From: Streptomyces sp. H27-C3
GTDB taxonomy: Bacteria > Actinomycetota > Actinomycetes > Streptomycetales > Streptomycetaceae
Direction: 5' to 3'
DNA length: 64,000 nt
NCBI RefSeq assembly: GCF_030063415.1
Contig: NZ_JASITA010000017.1
Coordinates: 101,177 to 165,176, forward strand
Shown in pieces: positions 17,808-26,400 of this stretch (its first letter is position 1; each line of letters begins with the position of its first letter). Made by a program: the position numbers and the translations under genes. The notes below the pieces were generated by a model. The model made no database searches. It was given only the letters and a program-made list of their open reading frames with translations, and was not told the DNA's origin.

Positions 17808-19703
17808 TCAGCCGGTTGTGGACAACCCGGTCACCGCCACGTACTGCTCGCGCACCTCGCGGTAGCGCAGCAGCTCCGCCGAGACCGGGTCGAGCACCCG
17901 CGCCCGCCCGCTCCCGGCCGCCGCGTCGCGCAGCCTTCGCTCGGCCTCCTGTCCGTACCGGCGCGCCGGCCCTCTGGCCGCCGCCCCGCACGACCACTCC
18001 ACGACGGGCCCGCCGACGACCCCGGCCAGCATGACCAGGAAGGGCGGCAGCAGGCCGGGCTCCAGGGCGCCGACGATCTGGCCCACCAGCCACAGTCCGC
18101 CGTAGATCTGAAGCAGCGTCATCGACGCCTGAGCCAGCACCGCGGCGGGCCACCAGCCCGGCCGGGGCGGCCTGCCGTGCGGCACCCCGGCCGTCACAGC
18201 CAGCGCGTCCAGCTCCTCGGGCAGCCCGACGGCGCCGCGCACCGCAGACTCCCGTACTGCCTGCGCCCACGGCGCGGGCAGCCCTGCCGCCGCTTCGTCA
18301 GCCACCGTGCGGACGGCCTGCTCGACGCGCTGCCTGGCGGTGACCTCTTCCTCCTCCGCGGCCTCGCCGGACGCGGATTCCGTACTGCTCATCGGGTCGC
18401 GCCTGGCCTCGTACCAGCGCAACAGCCGCAGCCAGGGCGTCCCGCACGCCCGCCCGGCGTTCCTGCGCCACTCGCGCTCCGCCGCCTCACCCACGGCCGC
18501 CGCGCCCACCGCCTCCGCGAGCCGGTCGGTGAAGTCCTCGCGCGCCCTCTCCCCCAGCTCCGGCCGCTGCCCGTCGGCCACATAGACGGGACGCAGCCCG
18601 GCCGCCGCCGCGTCCACATCTGCGGACATACGGCGCCCTGCGGCCCCCCGCTCCTGCACGAACTGCCCCAGCATCTCGCGCAGTTCACCGACGCCCTCAC
18701 CGGTCAGGGCCGACAGCGACAGCACCGTGGCGCCGGGCTCACCGTGTTCGCCGAGTGCCATGCCGTCCTCGTCGAGGAGCCTGCGCAGATCGTCGAGCAC
18801 CTGGTCGGCGGCGTCACCCGGCAGCCGGTCCACCTGGTTGAGCACCACGAAGGTGATCTCCGCGTGGCCGGCCAGTGGCCGCAGATATCGCTCGTGCAGC
18901 ACCGCGTCCGCGTACTTCTCCGGGTCGACGACCCAGATCACCGCGTCGACCAGTTTGAGCACCCGGTCGACCTGGTCCCGGTGTGCGGTCATCGCCGAAT
19001 CGTGGTCGGGCAGGTCGACGAGGACCAGCCCGCGCATCGCCTCGTCGGGCTCACCCAGCTTCAGGGGCCTGCGGCGCAGCCGCCCCGGGATACCCAGCCG
19101 GTCGAGCAGCCCGGCCGCGCCGTCCGTCCAACTGCACGCGATGGGCGCCGAGGTCGTCGGCCGGCGCAGCCCCGTATCGGAGATGGCCACCCCGGCGAGG
19201 TTGTTGAAGAGCGTCGACTTGCCGCTGCCGGTGGCGCCGGCGATGGCGACGACCGTGTGCTGGGCGGACAGCCCCTGCCGGGCCGCCGCCTCGTCGAGTA
19301 CGCGCCCCGCCTCGGCGAGGGTCCTGCCGTCGAGGCGGGTACGGGAGAGGCCCACCAGTTCGCGCAGCGCGTCGAGCCGTCCACGCAGCTCACGGCTGTA
19401 CGTGCCGCCGCGCGGGAGGCCGTCGTACGGCTCGTCCACAGGGCGCACGGCTTCGTCCTGCGCGCCGGTGGCTTCCGCCGTGCGCCCGGCGGACCGACGG
19501 GCGATCAGCCCGTCGTCCCAACGCCCCGCGCCACGCCCCTCCGCACGATCCGCACGATCCGCACGATCCATCCGGTCCGCACCATCCGCACCATCCGCAC
19601 GACCCACCCGGTCCGTCCGGTCTGTTCGGTCTGTTCGGTCCGTTCGGTCCGTTCGGTCCGTTCGGTCCGTTCGGTCTGTCTGATCACTGACCACCTCGGT
19701 CAT
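17808..19703 (-). CDS. dynB: Dynamin-like GTPase with membrane segments (DynB-type)
   Basis: A 631-residue large GTPase. The first 50 residues are a low-complexity TDR/ADR repeat. The G domain has the P-loop GATGSGKSTLFNNLAG, the RRPTTSAPIA switch, DLPDHDSA and NQVDRLPG. Two hydrophobic helices near the C-terminus (SMTLLQIYGGLWLVGQIVGAL and LLPPFLVMLAGVVGGPVVEW) anchor it. In Streptomyces, paired dynamins DynA and DynB stabilise FtsZ rings at sporulation septa, and the membrane-spanning partner is DynB. The ATG at 19703 lies 5 nt after the stop of the sister gene, with AAGGAG overlapping that gene's last codons. Confidence 0.82.
   Translation of the reverse strand: MTEVVSDQTDRTDRTDRTDRTDRTDRTDRTDRVGRADGADGADRMDRADRADRAEGRGAGRWDDGLIARRSAGRTAEATGAQDEAVRPVDEPYDGLPRGGTYSRELRGRLDALRELVGLSRTRLDGRTLAEAGRVLDEAAARQGLSAQHTVVAIAGATGSGKSTLFNNLAGVAISDTGLRRPTTSAPIACSWTDGAAGLLDRLGIPGRLRRRPLKLGEPDEAMRGLVLVDLPDHDSAMTAHRDQVDRVLKLVDAVIWVVDPEKYADAVLHERYLRPLAGHAEITFVVLNQVDRLPGDAADQVLDDLRRLLDEDGMALGEHGEPGATVLSLSALTGEGVGELREMLGQFVQERGAAGRRMSADVDAAAAGLRPVYVADGQRPELGERAREDFTDRLAEAVGAAAVGEAAEREWRRNAGRACGTPWLRLLRWYEARRDPMSSTESASGEAAEEEEVTARQRVEQAVRTVADEAAAGLPAPWAQAVRESAVRGAVGLPEELDALAVTAGVPHGRPPRPGWWPAAVLAQASMTLLQIYGGLWLVGQIVGALEPGLLPPFLVMLAGVVGGPVVEWSCGAAARGPARRYGQEAERRLRDAAAGSGRARVLDPVSAELLRYREVREQYVAVTGLSTTG
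19540..19681 (-). repeat. 9-nt tandem repeat array at the start of the dynB-like gene
   Basis: Units of nine bases encode the tripeptides TDR, ADR and ADG. Eight units from 19610 to 19681 are nearly identical (GGTCCGTTC or GGTCTGTTC on the plus strand), and a more degenerate set (CGCACGATC) continues to about 19540. Unit length keeps the frame, so copy number can change without breaking the gene. Confidence 0.95.
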
Positions 19704-19708
19704 ACGGA

Positions 19709-21316
19709 TCACTTCTCCTTCTGCAGTAGGGAAAGCGCGGCGATCAGGGCGGCCTGCGGCTCCGGGGTCACTTCGAGGGCGTCGAGCGGTGCGAGCCGCC
19801 GGTCGCGTTCGGCGTTGAGTACGCGGTCGATGCACGCGGTGAGCAGTTCCTCGCCCTTGTCGCGCAGCCGCAGCGCGGCGATCACCCCGATCCGCTCGGC
19901 CAGCCGCTCCCCCGCGCCGCGCGCCCGGCGCCCGCCCAGCAGCGCGGCCGAGAGCAGGGCCGCCACGGCCTCGGGGTCCGGAGCGGCCGACCGGTCCAGG
20001 TCCCGAGACTCCTCCTCGGCGAGTTCCTCCAGTACCCGGCGCCAGCGCCGCGCGGCCATCCCGATACGCTCGCCCGCCTCCCGGTCCGGCACATTCAGCG
20101 CCACGGCGCCCGCGGCGGGCTCACGCCGCCACACCTCGCCCACGTGCTCATCGGCGGCGGCCACGGCGCACTGCAGCAGCGCGGTGAGGCTCTCGACGAG
20201 CGAGTCGAGAAGTTCACCCGCGCTGCTGTCCAGCGGATGGCCGCGCCAACGAGTGAGCGCGTCGCCGGAGAGCACCGCACCGCGCTGGAGCCGTCGGCGT
20301 ACCCGCGCGCCCTCCTTCTCGTACGCGTTCTCGACCGCCGTCGTGAGCCGTACGGCTGCCGCGTACTGTGCGGCGACCGCCCCGGCGAGTTCGGGCATCC
20401 GGGCGTCCAGCGAGTCGATGACCCCGGTCGCGGTGCGGCTCATGGCTTGTTGCCTGGCCGCCGGGTCCTGCGCCCGGTGGGTCAGCCAGGACCGCAGCGG
20501 CGCCACTGCGGTGGAGGGCAGCAGCCCGGTGCCGCCGCCCGCCGATTCGGGCAGCTCGGGGATGGTGAACCGCGGCACCTCCCCGAGCCCCGCCTTGGCC
20601 AGCAGCGCGCCGTACTGGCGTGACACCTCGGCAATGACCTGGTGGGGCACCCGATCGAGGACGGTGACGAGGGTGGCGTCGTACTCCTTGGCGGTACGCA
20701 GCAGATGCCACGGCACAGCGTCGGCGTACCGTGAGGCGGTCGTCACCATCACCCACACATCGGCGGCGCAGATGAGTTCGGCGGCCAGTACCCGATTGCC
20801 CCCGACCAGCGAATCGATGTCGGGCGCGTCGAGCAGTGCGAGCCCGCGCGGCAGGGTCTCCGCGGTCTCCACCCGCAGCGCGTTGCCGTCTTCCTCGGCC
20901 TGCCCCCCCTCTGCGGCCGCGTCCTCCTGCAGCGACTGCGGCTGCCACACGCGCGTGAGCTGCGGCAGTACGCGCAGCCCCGCGAACCAATGGTGGTCGT
21001 CGGGGTGGCACACCAGCACGGGCGTCCGCGTGGTGGGCCGCAGCACCCCGGCCGCGCTGACCCGCCTCCCCACAAGGGAGTTGACGAGCGTCGACTTGCC
21101 CGCTCCGGTGGATCCGCCGATGACGACGAGCAATGGCGCTTCAGGCTGTCTCAGCCGGGGCACCAAATAGTCGTCGAGCTGCGCAAGCAACTCGACCTGT
21201 GTCTGCCGTGCGCGCGGAGCCCCCGGAAGAGGGAGCGGAAGGCGCACGGCGGCGACACGGTCGCGCAGGGCGGAAAGTGCGTCGATCAACTGAGGCCGTG
21301 CGTCCAAGGTCACCAC
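19709..21316 (-). CDS. dynA: Dynamin-like GTPase (DynA-type)
   Basis: A 535-residue GTPase paralogous to the downstream gene. P-loop VVIGGSTGAGKSTLVNSLVG, switch LRPTTRTPVLV, LLDAPDIDS and LVTVLDRVP follow in order; the rest is helical stalk without clear membrane spans. The two genes are 5 nt apart, so they are co-translated, as expected for DynA/DynB heteromers at sporulation septa. I chose the GTG pair at 21316/21313 as start; a longer frame upstream (to 21451) has no conserved sequence. A TAAAAT box lies 16 nt upstream and could be the -10 element. Confidence 0.82.
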   Translation of the reverse strand: MVTLDARPQLIDALSALRDRVAAVRLPLPLPGAPRARQTQVELLAQLDDYLVPRLRQPEAPLLVVIGGSTGAGKSTLVNSLVGRRVSAAGVLRPTTRTPVLVCHPDDHHWFAGLRVLPQLTRVWQPQSLQEDAAAEGGQAEEDGNALRVETAETLPRGLALLDAPDIDSLVGGNRVLAAELICAADVWVMVTTASRYADAVPWHLLRTAKEYDATLVTVLDRVPHQVIAEVSRQYGALLAKAGLGEVPRFTIPELPESAGGGTGLLPSTAVAPLRSWLTHRAQDPAARQQAMSRTATGVIDSLDARMPELAGAVAAQYAAAVRLTTAVENAYEKEGARVRRRLQRGAVLSGDALTRWRGHPLDSSAGELLDSLVESLTALLQCAVAAADEHVGEVWRREPAAGAVALNVPDREAGERIGMAARRWRRVLEELAEEESRDLDRSAAPDPEAVAALLSAALLGGRRARGAGERLAERIGVIAALRLRDKGEELLTACIDRVLNAERDRRLAPLDALEVTPEPQAALIAALSLLQKEK

Positions 21317-21624
21317 ATGCGAAGAATGCCCAATTTTAGTTGGTTTTTGAAGCCTATGGGCCCTCTGCGCGCCGATTGGGACACAGGGACAGACGGGACG
21401 AGTGGGGCGCAGGCATAACGAGTGCACAACACCCGGGGCGCGAGAGGCCAAAAGCGCTGCGGGATTCGCACTCGCCTGCGATTATCGGGGTCGCTTCACC
21501 GAACCTCCACATCGTGCCACGCAGGCGAAGCAACCGGGCCAAGGCGATCGGAGCCCTATCCTTGACCCCGGCAAGGTCAAGGTCCCACCCAGTCGGGGCC
21601 CCAGGCCACCGAGGCCACGATCCG
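21317..21624. other. Intergenic stretch between dynA-like gene and tRNA-Arg
   Basis: About 308 nt with no gene seen. It should hold the divergent promoters of the dynamin pair (TAAAAT near 21332-21340 on the minus strand) and of the tRNA gene to the right. Confidence 0.4.
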
Positions 21625-21697
21625 GCCCCCGTAGCTCAGTGGATAGAGCAGGCGCCTTCTAAGCGCTTGGCCGCAGGTTCGAGTCCTGCCGGGGGCA
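21625..21697 (+). tRNA. tRNA-Arg (anticodon TCT)
   Basis: A complete cloverleaf of 73 nt: acceptor GCCCCCG/CGGGGGC, D arm GCTC...GAGC, anticodon stem GGCGC/GCGCT around the loop CTTCTAA (anticodon TCT), and T arm GCAGG-TTCGAGT-CCTGC. Discriminator A; CCA is not encoded. It reads the rare AGA/AGG codons. Its 3' half is the attachment site of the integrated element. Confidence 0.97.
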
Positions 21698-21698
21698 C
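21653..21698 (+). other. attL: 46-bp attachment core in the tRNA-Arg 3' half
   Basis: From CGCCTTCTAAGCGC to CCGGGGGCAC, identical base for base with 35747-35792. It covers the anticodon loop through the discriminator base. The preceding base differs (G here, A at attR), as does the following base (A here, C at attR), which fixes the core length. Confidence 0.97.
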
Positions 21699-21716
21699 AC
21701 ATTCCTCGCACCATCA

Positions 21717-21741
21717 GCCCTCCCTTCGAGAGGGCTTTTTT
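21717..21741 (+). terminator. Rho-independent terminator after tRNA-Arg
   Basis: Stem GCCCTC/GAGGGC with a 7-nt loop followed by six T. It lies inside the element and so was brought by it, replacing the original terminator now found behind attR. Confidence 0.9.
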
Positions 21742-21884
21742 GCTGGTCAGGGCGGGTATGCCACCCGACGCCCGAACGCCAGACTGCGCCCCCGTGATCG
21801 CGGGGGCGCTCCGGCTGTGTCCGACTGTCACCGGGTTTCTGCGGGTGGCCGGGTCGATTGCGGGTCGAAGTTTCACCGGCGGTC

Positions 21885-23273
21885 CTACTCATCCGCCGAC
21901 GGGTGCCGTACCTCCTCCTCGTCCTCGATGCGCTTCTGGAGATCCTTGGTCTGCCCCGAGATACACCGGGCGTAGGTGGACAGCAGCACCGGCACGCTGT
22001 TGCCTGCCCACTCAGCGACCTGCGCCGGCGGAACGCCGTTGTTGAGCCACTTCGTCAGGCAGGTGTGTCGCAAGTCGTAAACGCGTCGCCCCAGCGGTGA
22101 GGCGTACTCGTGTGGAGCAAGGCACTTAAGCCGGGCGGTGCGCCACGCCCGACGGATGACCGACCCAGCGAGCATCTCGCCCTTCTCTCCGGGGAACAGC
22201 AGGTCGTCCGGCTTGAGGTCCGCCTCCGCAACGTGCTCGCGGAGAATCTTCGTCAGAGCCGGGCGCAACGGCACCGGGCGCGTGTCCTCGACGGCCCGCC
22301 CCTTCAAGCCCCGCTTCTCGTGCACGCCACCGGCGTCGGTCCACTGCTTCCCGACCTCCGGCTGAGCGGAGTGGAGCAGCAGCTCGCCCCACTGGTCGGC
22401 GTCTGCTTCCCCAGGAAGGTGCACGTCCTGCACACGCAGCGCCACGGCTTCCTCTGGGCGAGGCCCGGCGTAGTAGATCGTGGCGAAGAAGGCGTGCAGC
22501 CGATGGCCACCACGGGGGCGGTGCCATACCCACCGGAGCAGGGCCCCAGCCTGCTCCGGGTTGAGCAGCGACCTCTTGTCGACGGCAAGTGACGTCTTCG
22601 GAGCGGTTCCCTTGCCCTTGGGGAGAGGGTTCGCACGCAGCACCTGACGCTTTACCGCGTACTCCAAAACCACGTTCATGATCCGGCGATACCTCTTGAC
22701 CGACGATGCTGCCGATGCCGAGCCATCCAGCTTCGTGGACAGCGCATGGACGACGTCGTCCACCTTGGCCGGGTCCTCCCAGGCCGCCATGCTGAGCGAG
22801 TTGCGCTCAATCCACTTGAGGACGGCCGCGACTTCGGGTGGCGCGTCACTGCGGCGCTTGGTGTTGAAGGCCCACTCCCGCAGCGCCGTGCGTACATCCT
22901 CGGGCTTGAAGTCGCTCGGCTCGGAGCGCAGCAGAGCGACGGTCGCTGTCATGAGCGCCTTGGCGGTGTTCTTCCGACTGTTCCCGGCGGTGCGACGCCA
23001 CTGCATGTCACAGAACTGGACAGCGAAGTCGTACCAGGTGACTGCGCTCGCGCCAGAACGGTACGCAACCGGCAATGCGGTCGCGCAATCGAACGCCTCA
23101 CCTCGGCGGGTGGCGCTGACGAGATCGGAGCGGAATGCATCGGCGAGAGCGTAGGTGTCGAACGGCCGACGCTTCCGCGCGCCATCGACGGCCCACCGCA
23201 CGATGTACGTGGTCTTCCGCTGCCCTCGATAAGTCATGATCTTGTGCACTCTGACGTTGTATGTCGTGTCCAT
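21885..23273 (-). CDS. int: Tyrosine-type site-specific integrase
   Basis: A 462-residue tyrosine recombinase. An AP2-like arm-binding N-terminus (MDTTYNVRVHKIMTYRGQRKTTY segment) and a SAM-like core-binding domain lead into the catalytic domain with R272 (YAGPRPEEAVALR), the box II segment YDLRHTCLTKWL (R402, H403) and the nucleophile Y434 (LLSTYARCI). Box II starts with Tyr in place of the more common His, a variant seen in actinomycete integrases. It integrates the element into the tRNA-Arg 3' end. The ATG overlaps the stop of xis by one base, so the two are coupled. Confidence 0.95.
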   Translation of the reverse strand: MDTTYNVRVHKIMTYRGQRKTTYIVRWAVDGARKRRPFDTYALADAFRSDLVSATRRGEAFDCATALPVAYRSGASAVTWYDFAVQFCDMQWRRTAGNSRKNTAKALMTATVALLRSEPSDFKPEDVRTALREWAFNTKRRSDAPPEVAAVLKWIERNSLSMAAWEDPAKVDDVVHALSTKLDGSASAASSVKRYRRIMNVVLEYAVKRQVLRANPLPKGKGTAPKTSLAVDKRSLLNPEQAGALLRWVWHRPRGGHRLHAFFATIYYAGPRPEEAVALRVQDVHLPGEADADQWGELLLHSAQPEVGKQWTDAGGVHEKRGLKGRAVEDTRPVPLRPALTKILREHVAEADLKPDDLLFPGEKGEMLAGSVIRRAWRTARLKCLAPHEYASPLGRRVYDLRHTCLTKWLNNGVPPAQVAEWAGNSVPVLLSTYARCISGQTKDLQKRIEDEEEVRHPSADE

Positions 23274-23458
23274 CAGGCAGCGTCCTCAAGGTCGTTGAGC
23301 CAGTTCTCCAAGTCCGTGCGGCGGACGCGGATGTCGCCGTTCGGGAGCTTGATGCAGCGGGGAGCGCGGTTCTTGGCGCGCCAGTCGTAGAAGGTCGAAC
23401 GGGAGATCTGGAGTTCTTCACAGACCTCGGGGAGCTTGAGCATCTGGGGGCGTGCCAC
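23273..23458 (-). CDS. xis: Excisionase, MerR/AlpA-type helix-turn-helix
   Basis: A 61-residue winged helix protein of the excisionase family (LPEVCEELQISRSTFYDWRAKNRAPRCIKLPNGDIRVRRTDLENWL). It starts with GTG at 23458, behind an AAGGAG. It should bend DNA at the att arms to direct excision and lies directly upstream of int. Its promoter region contains the TGCGTCAT array, so the array may include Xis or repressor sites. Confidence 0.92.
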   Translation of the reverse strand: MARPQMLKLPEVCEELQISRSTFYDWRAKNRAPRCIKLPNGDIRVRRTDLENWLNDLEDAA

Positions 23459-23541
23459 GGCTTCGACTCCTTGGGAAGGGTGACGGGATCTTCGAGCTGT
23501 GGACTGTGCGAGAGGCCGTGTCTGTCCGAGGTGCGGATTTC

Positions 23542-23757
23542 TGCGTCATTGCGTCATGCGCGTCATTCAGGCCCCTGACCTGCTCTTTTGCGTGACGCAG
23601 TGGTGGGAGCTGCGTCATTGGTGCGTCATGGGCTGCGTCATCCGTGACGTAGCCCATGACGCAGATGACGCAGGATGACGCAGAGTTCGTCGTCTGCGTC
23701 ATGCCTGTTGCCGCAGGTCAGATGCCGTTTTCGGGCTTGCATGACGCAGATGACGCA
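23542..23757. repeat. Array of TGCGTCAT boxes upstream of xis and behind rep genes
   Basis: At least eleven perfect copies of TGCGTCAT or its complement ATGACGCA start at 23542, 23550, 23611, 23622, 23634, 23656, 23665, 23675, 23695, 23741 and 23750. One-base variants lie near 23559 and 23592. Spacing is often 8-12 nt. The central part is a palindrome: the 13-mer TGCGTCATGGGCT at 23622-23634 is mirrored at 23651-23663. The region has no gene. It is a candidate replication origin with iterons, a TraB-recognition (clt) array, or a repressor operator set. Confidence 0.9.
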
Positions 23758-23871
23758 GGGTTTTCCTCTTAGGACAAAAGAGGGGGTGGTGTCTGGTGTG
23801 GTGCGCTGCTTCTTCAAGCGCGATGAAGGAGCCGCTGCGCGGCGCGACCTTGGGGCGGCGTTCCGCCGAAC

Positions 23872-23923
23872 AGCAAGAGGAGCACCCGCGTCCGTGGTGC
23901 GGGAGCGGGGTGCTCCTCTTGCT
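23872..23923 (-). terminator. Long hairpin behind the helicase gene
   Basis: Perfect 16-bp inverted repeat (AGCAAGAGGAGCACCC / GGGTGCTCCTCTTGCT) with a 20-nt loop, 22 nt past the helicase stop. No T tract follows, as is usual for Streptomyces terminators. Confidence 0.75.
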
Positions 23924-23944
23924 TGTCCGGGTGAACTGGGTGGG

Positions 23945-25420
23945 TCAGAACGCCCGCTCTTGCTCGTGCGGGGGCGGAGTGGCCGGGCGGGTCATTTCGA
24001 GGTACCGGCCCTCGCTGGTGCGGCCGGTGTCGATGAGGACACCGCGTGCGGCAAGGGTGGGTTGGAGGCGCTTGAGGCGGTCGGAGAGGACTTTGCCGGT
24101 GGTGGGCCAGCCCTTGGGCAGCGGACGGAAGTCGTCGCCGCTGTGGAGCACGCTCAGGCAGTGCAGCCACTCGGTGGACGTCATTCGCTGCGCGGCGCCC
24201 GGGTCGATGGTGTCGGCGTGCCTGAGGACGGTCTGCGCCAGGAGATCACCCTCGATCACGTCGTCGTTGAGGTCGTCGAGACTGGCCCGGTAGGCGGGCA
24301 GGGCCCCGAGGCCGGTCGCCGTGTCGAACTGCGCGCACAGGTGCGCGAAGTCCGCCATCCGCAGATCGGTGGGCGTCTCTGCGTCGGCTGCACGGACCTT
24401 GACCGTAAAGTCCAGGAGCGACCCGAGCACGACCGGCAGCGCTTCCGCGTATTCCGCCCACAGTTCGGCTTCCGTGCGCCGGATGCGGGGCCGCTCCAGT
24501 CGCAGGGGCATGAGGCGTTCGGCGAGGTCGGGCCGGATGACGCCGACGTCGATGCCGGTCATGAGCAGGGGGCGGCGGTAGCCGACGCGGAAGACGTCAC
24601 CGTCGGTGAACAGGGCGCGCTTGACGTTCTCCGCTCCGGTCACGATGCAGCACATGGCGTCGGACAGGTCCGGGGTCATGTGGCTCAGGTTGTCCAGCGC
24701 CGTGACCCACCCGGCCGCAACGGCTGCGATGAGGTTCTCTTCATCCTTCGGAGCGCGCCGCAGGTCCCCGCCCATGCCTTCAATGATCCGCACCAGCATC
24801 CGCCCGGCGGTGGACTTGCCCGCCCCCTGCGGCCCGGTGAGGAACGGCGCGGGGACCGGCACCGACGGCCCGAGGCAGCCGATCAGCCAGGCGATAGCCA
24901 GGCACTCGGTCTCGGCGTTGGCGAAGTTGCACAGCCTCAGCAGGAGGTCGATGCCCTTGCCGTCGGTGTCCTTGACCGGCAACGGCAGTTCCCCGGTGAG
25001 CTGGGTACGCCGCCAGCACACTTCCTGCGGGTCGGGGATGAGGACGTCCCACCCGGTGGGGTGAATGCGCACGGACTGCCCGTCATCACGCCCCAGGTCC
25101 AGCCACGTCGCCCCGTCGAATCCGGGGGCGACGCGGATGTTCACGGGCTGCGTGGCCTCATACAGCGCGAGCGCCTCAATCAGGTCCAACGCCTCTTTGA
25201 GCGCGGACCCGTTGAACACACCGCGCCCGTCCCGAAACAGGCCGACCATGAGTTCCTGGCGGTGGCTGCCCGTGGTGCCCTGCGAGCGGATCGGTCGGGC
25301 CACCGGGTGGCCGTTCCGCTGCGCGTACACGGTCCCCTCGGCGGTGCGGAAGTATCGGAAATTGGCCTGCGCGTAGTCGGTGATAACCGCGCGGGCGGGG
25401 TTCTTCTCGTCGTCGGCCAT
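23945..25420 (-). CDS. AICE replication helicase/ATPase
   Basis: A 491-residue P-loop ATPase with Walker A GPQGAGKST at residues 196-204, a Walker B-like stretch (AAGWVTALDNLSHM) and an arginine-finger-like end to the core (LFTDGDVFRVGYRRPLLMTGI). The C-terminal 180 residues look like a winged helix DNA-binding tail (KVLSDRLKRLQPTLAARGV). Its place directly after a prim-pol gene (1-nt gap) marks it as the helicase of the element's replication module. Which superfamily it belongs to cannot be settled by eye. Confidence 0.82.
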   Translation of the reverse strand: MADDEKNPARAVITDYAQANFRYFRTAEGTVYAQRNGHPVARPIRSQGTTGSHRQELMVGLFRDGRGVFNGSALKEALDLIEALALYEATQPVNIRVAPGFDGATWLDLGRDDGQSVRIHPTGWDVLIPDPQEVCWRRTQLTGELPLPVKDTDGKGIDLLLRLCNFANAETECLAIAWLIGCLGPSVPVPAPFLTGPQGAGKSTAGRMLVRIIEGMGGDLRRAPKDEENLIAAVAAGWVTALDNLSHMTPDLSDAMCCIVTGAENVKRALFTDGDVFRVGYRRPLLMTGIDVGVIRPDLAERLMPLRLERPRIRRTEAELWAEYAEALPVVLGSLLDFTVKVRAADAETPTDLRMADFAHLCAQFDTATGLGALPAYRASLDDLNDDVIEGDLLAQTVLRHADTIDPGAAQRMTSTEWLHCLSVLHSGDDFRPLPKGWPTTGKVLSDRLKRLQPTLAARGVLIDTGRTSEGRYLEMTRPATPPPHEQERAF

Positions 25421-25421
25421 G

Positions 25422-26312
25422 TCACAGTCCCAACCGGGTGCGGGCGTTGGTCCACGCGTCGGTGCAGTGCCGGGCAGATTCCCCCTTGGCCTGCGCCGCG
25501 ATGAACAGCCGCACTACGTGAGTGTCGGTGAGGCAGCCACACCGGCCGTGCGCGGACAGCACAGCAAGGAACGTCCGGTAGACCGTGGCGTGCACCGCGC
25601 TGTGCGCGTCGCTGATGCGCTGCTCGGCCATGGCGATGCCACGCTCCAGATAGGCGGGCGTGCGGTGGGGGCACTGCCCGCCGCCGACCGGCGCGGGCAC
25701 GGTGACGGCCCTTTGTGCCGGCCGAATCGTGGGCTGCTTCACGACCAGCGCGCGCACGGCATCCGGCAAGGCCGTCATGGTGCCAGTGCCCCGGCTCAGC
25801 CACCGGGCGTACTGCATGGACGACTTGACGTCCACGCCGGGCCGTACGGCGTTGGCGGACTGCATGGCGCCCTGGTAGAGCCAGTGCTCACCCCTGGTGG
25901 TGCGCACGATCCGGGTGGCGGGCAGGGTCTGACGCGCCCACGCGATGGCTTCCGCACTGTCGAGGTCGACCACGGTCAGCCCAGCGCCGCCGGGGTGGTA
26001 GGCCACTGCCTTTGCCTCGCGCCAGACCGGAGCCCACAGCGGGGAGGTGAGGACGCTGGTGTTGGTCGTGGCAGCGGCCCAGCCGTGGCAGACGGCCGGG
26101 CACTGGCAGGGCCCCGCGGCTTTCATGTGCGGGCGCCCACCGCAGGCGCCGCCAGCGCAGGTGCGGCAGTTGCCGAACGGCACCTTGCCTTCCCGCAGGG
26201 GCAGCACCGGGACACCGGCCGCAGCCAGGTCCATGGCGGTCCATAGGAGTTCGGGCATGGCGGACGGTAACGGCCGGTTGGCCGCTCGCCCAATGAGGGT
26301 CGGTTGAGTCAT
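25422..26312 (-). CDS. Bifunctional DNA primase/polymerase (prim-pol)
   Basis: A 296-residue archaeo-eukaryotic primase. The catalytic acids are D116 and D118 in LTVVDLDS, motif II is the H143 of TRGEHWLYQG, and motif III is likely GVDVKS. An actinobacterial Cys-rich insert (CRTCAGGACGG...CQCPAVCHG) sits at 49-76 and may bind zinc. The C-terminal part is helical. AICEs replicate either by rolling circle or by prim-pol; this one is of the prim-pol kind. I chose the ATG at 26312 with GGAGG upstream; the frame is open further upstream but without homology. Confidence 0.9.
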   Translation of the reverse strand: MTQPTLIGRAANRPLPSAMPELLWTAMDLAAAGVPVLPLREGKVPFGNCRTCAGGACGGRPHMKAAGPCQCPAVCHGWAAATTNTSVLTSPLWAPVWREAKAVAYHPGGAGLTVVDLDSAEAIAWARQTLPATRIVRTTRGEHWLYQGAMQSANAVRPGVDVKSSMQYARWLSRGTGTMTALPDAVRALVVKQPTIRPAQRAVTVPAPVGGGQCPHRTPAYLERGIAMAEQRISDAHSAVHATVYRTFLAVLSAHGRCGCLTDTHVVRLFIAAQAKGESARHCTDAWTNARTRLGL

Positions 26313-26400
26313 GCTGGAGACCTCCACAGGTCTGTTGGTGACAGGTGGGCGACGGCGGCCCCGGTTCTTTGGCGAGATGCGGGGGCCGCCGTCGGCGTAG

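Noticed and set aside
21577..21876. Minus-strand frame across tRNA-Arg and its 3' flank
   Set aside because: Antisense translation of the tRNA (GRTRTCGQALRRRLLYPLSYGG), a known artefact.
23542..23757. CRISPR array
   Set aside because: The TGCGTCAT boxes are 8 bp with uneven, short spacing and both orientations; no spacers and no cas genes.
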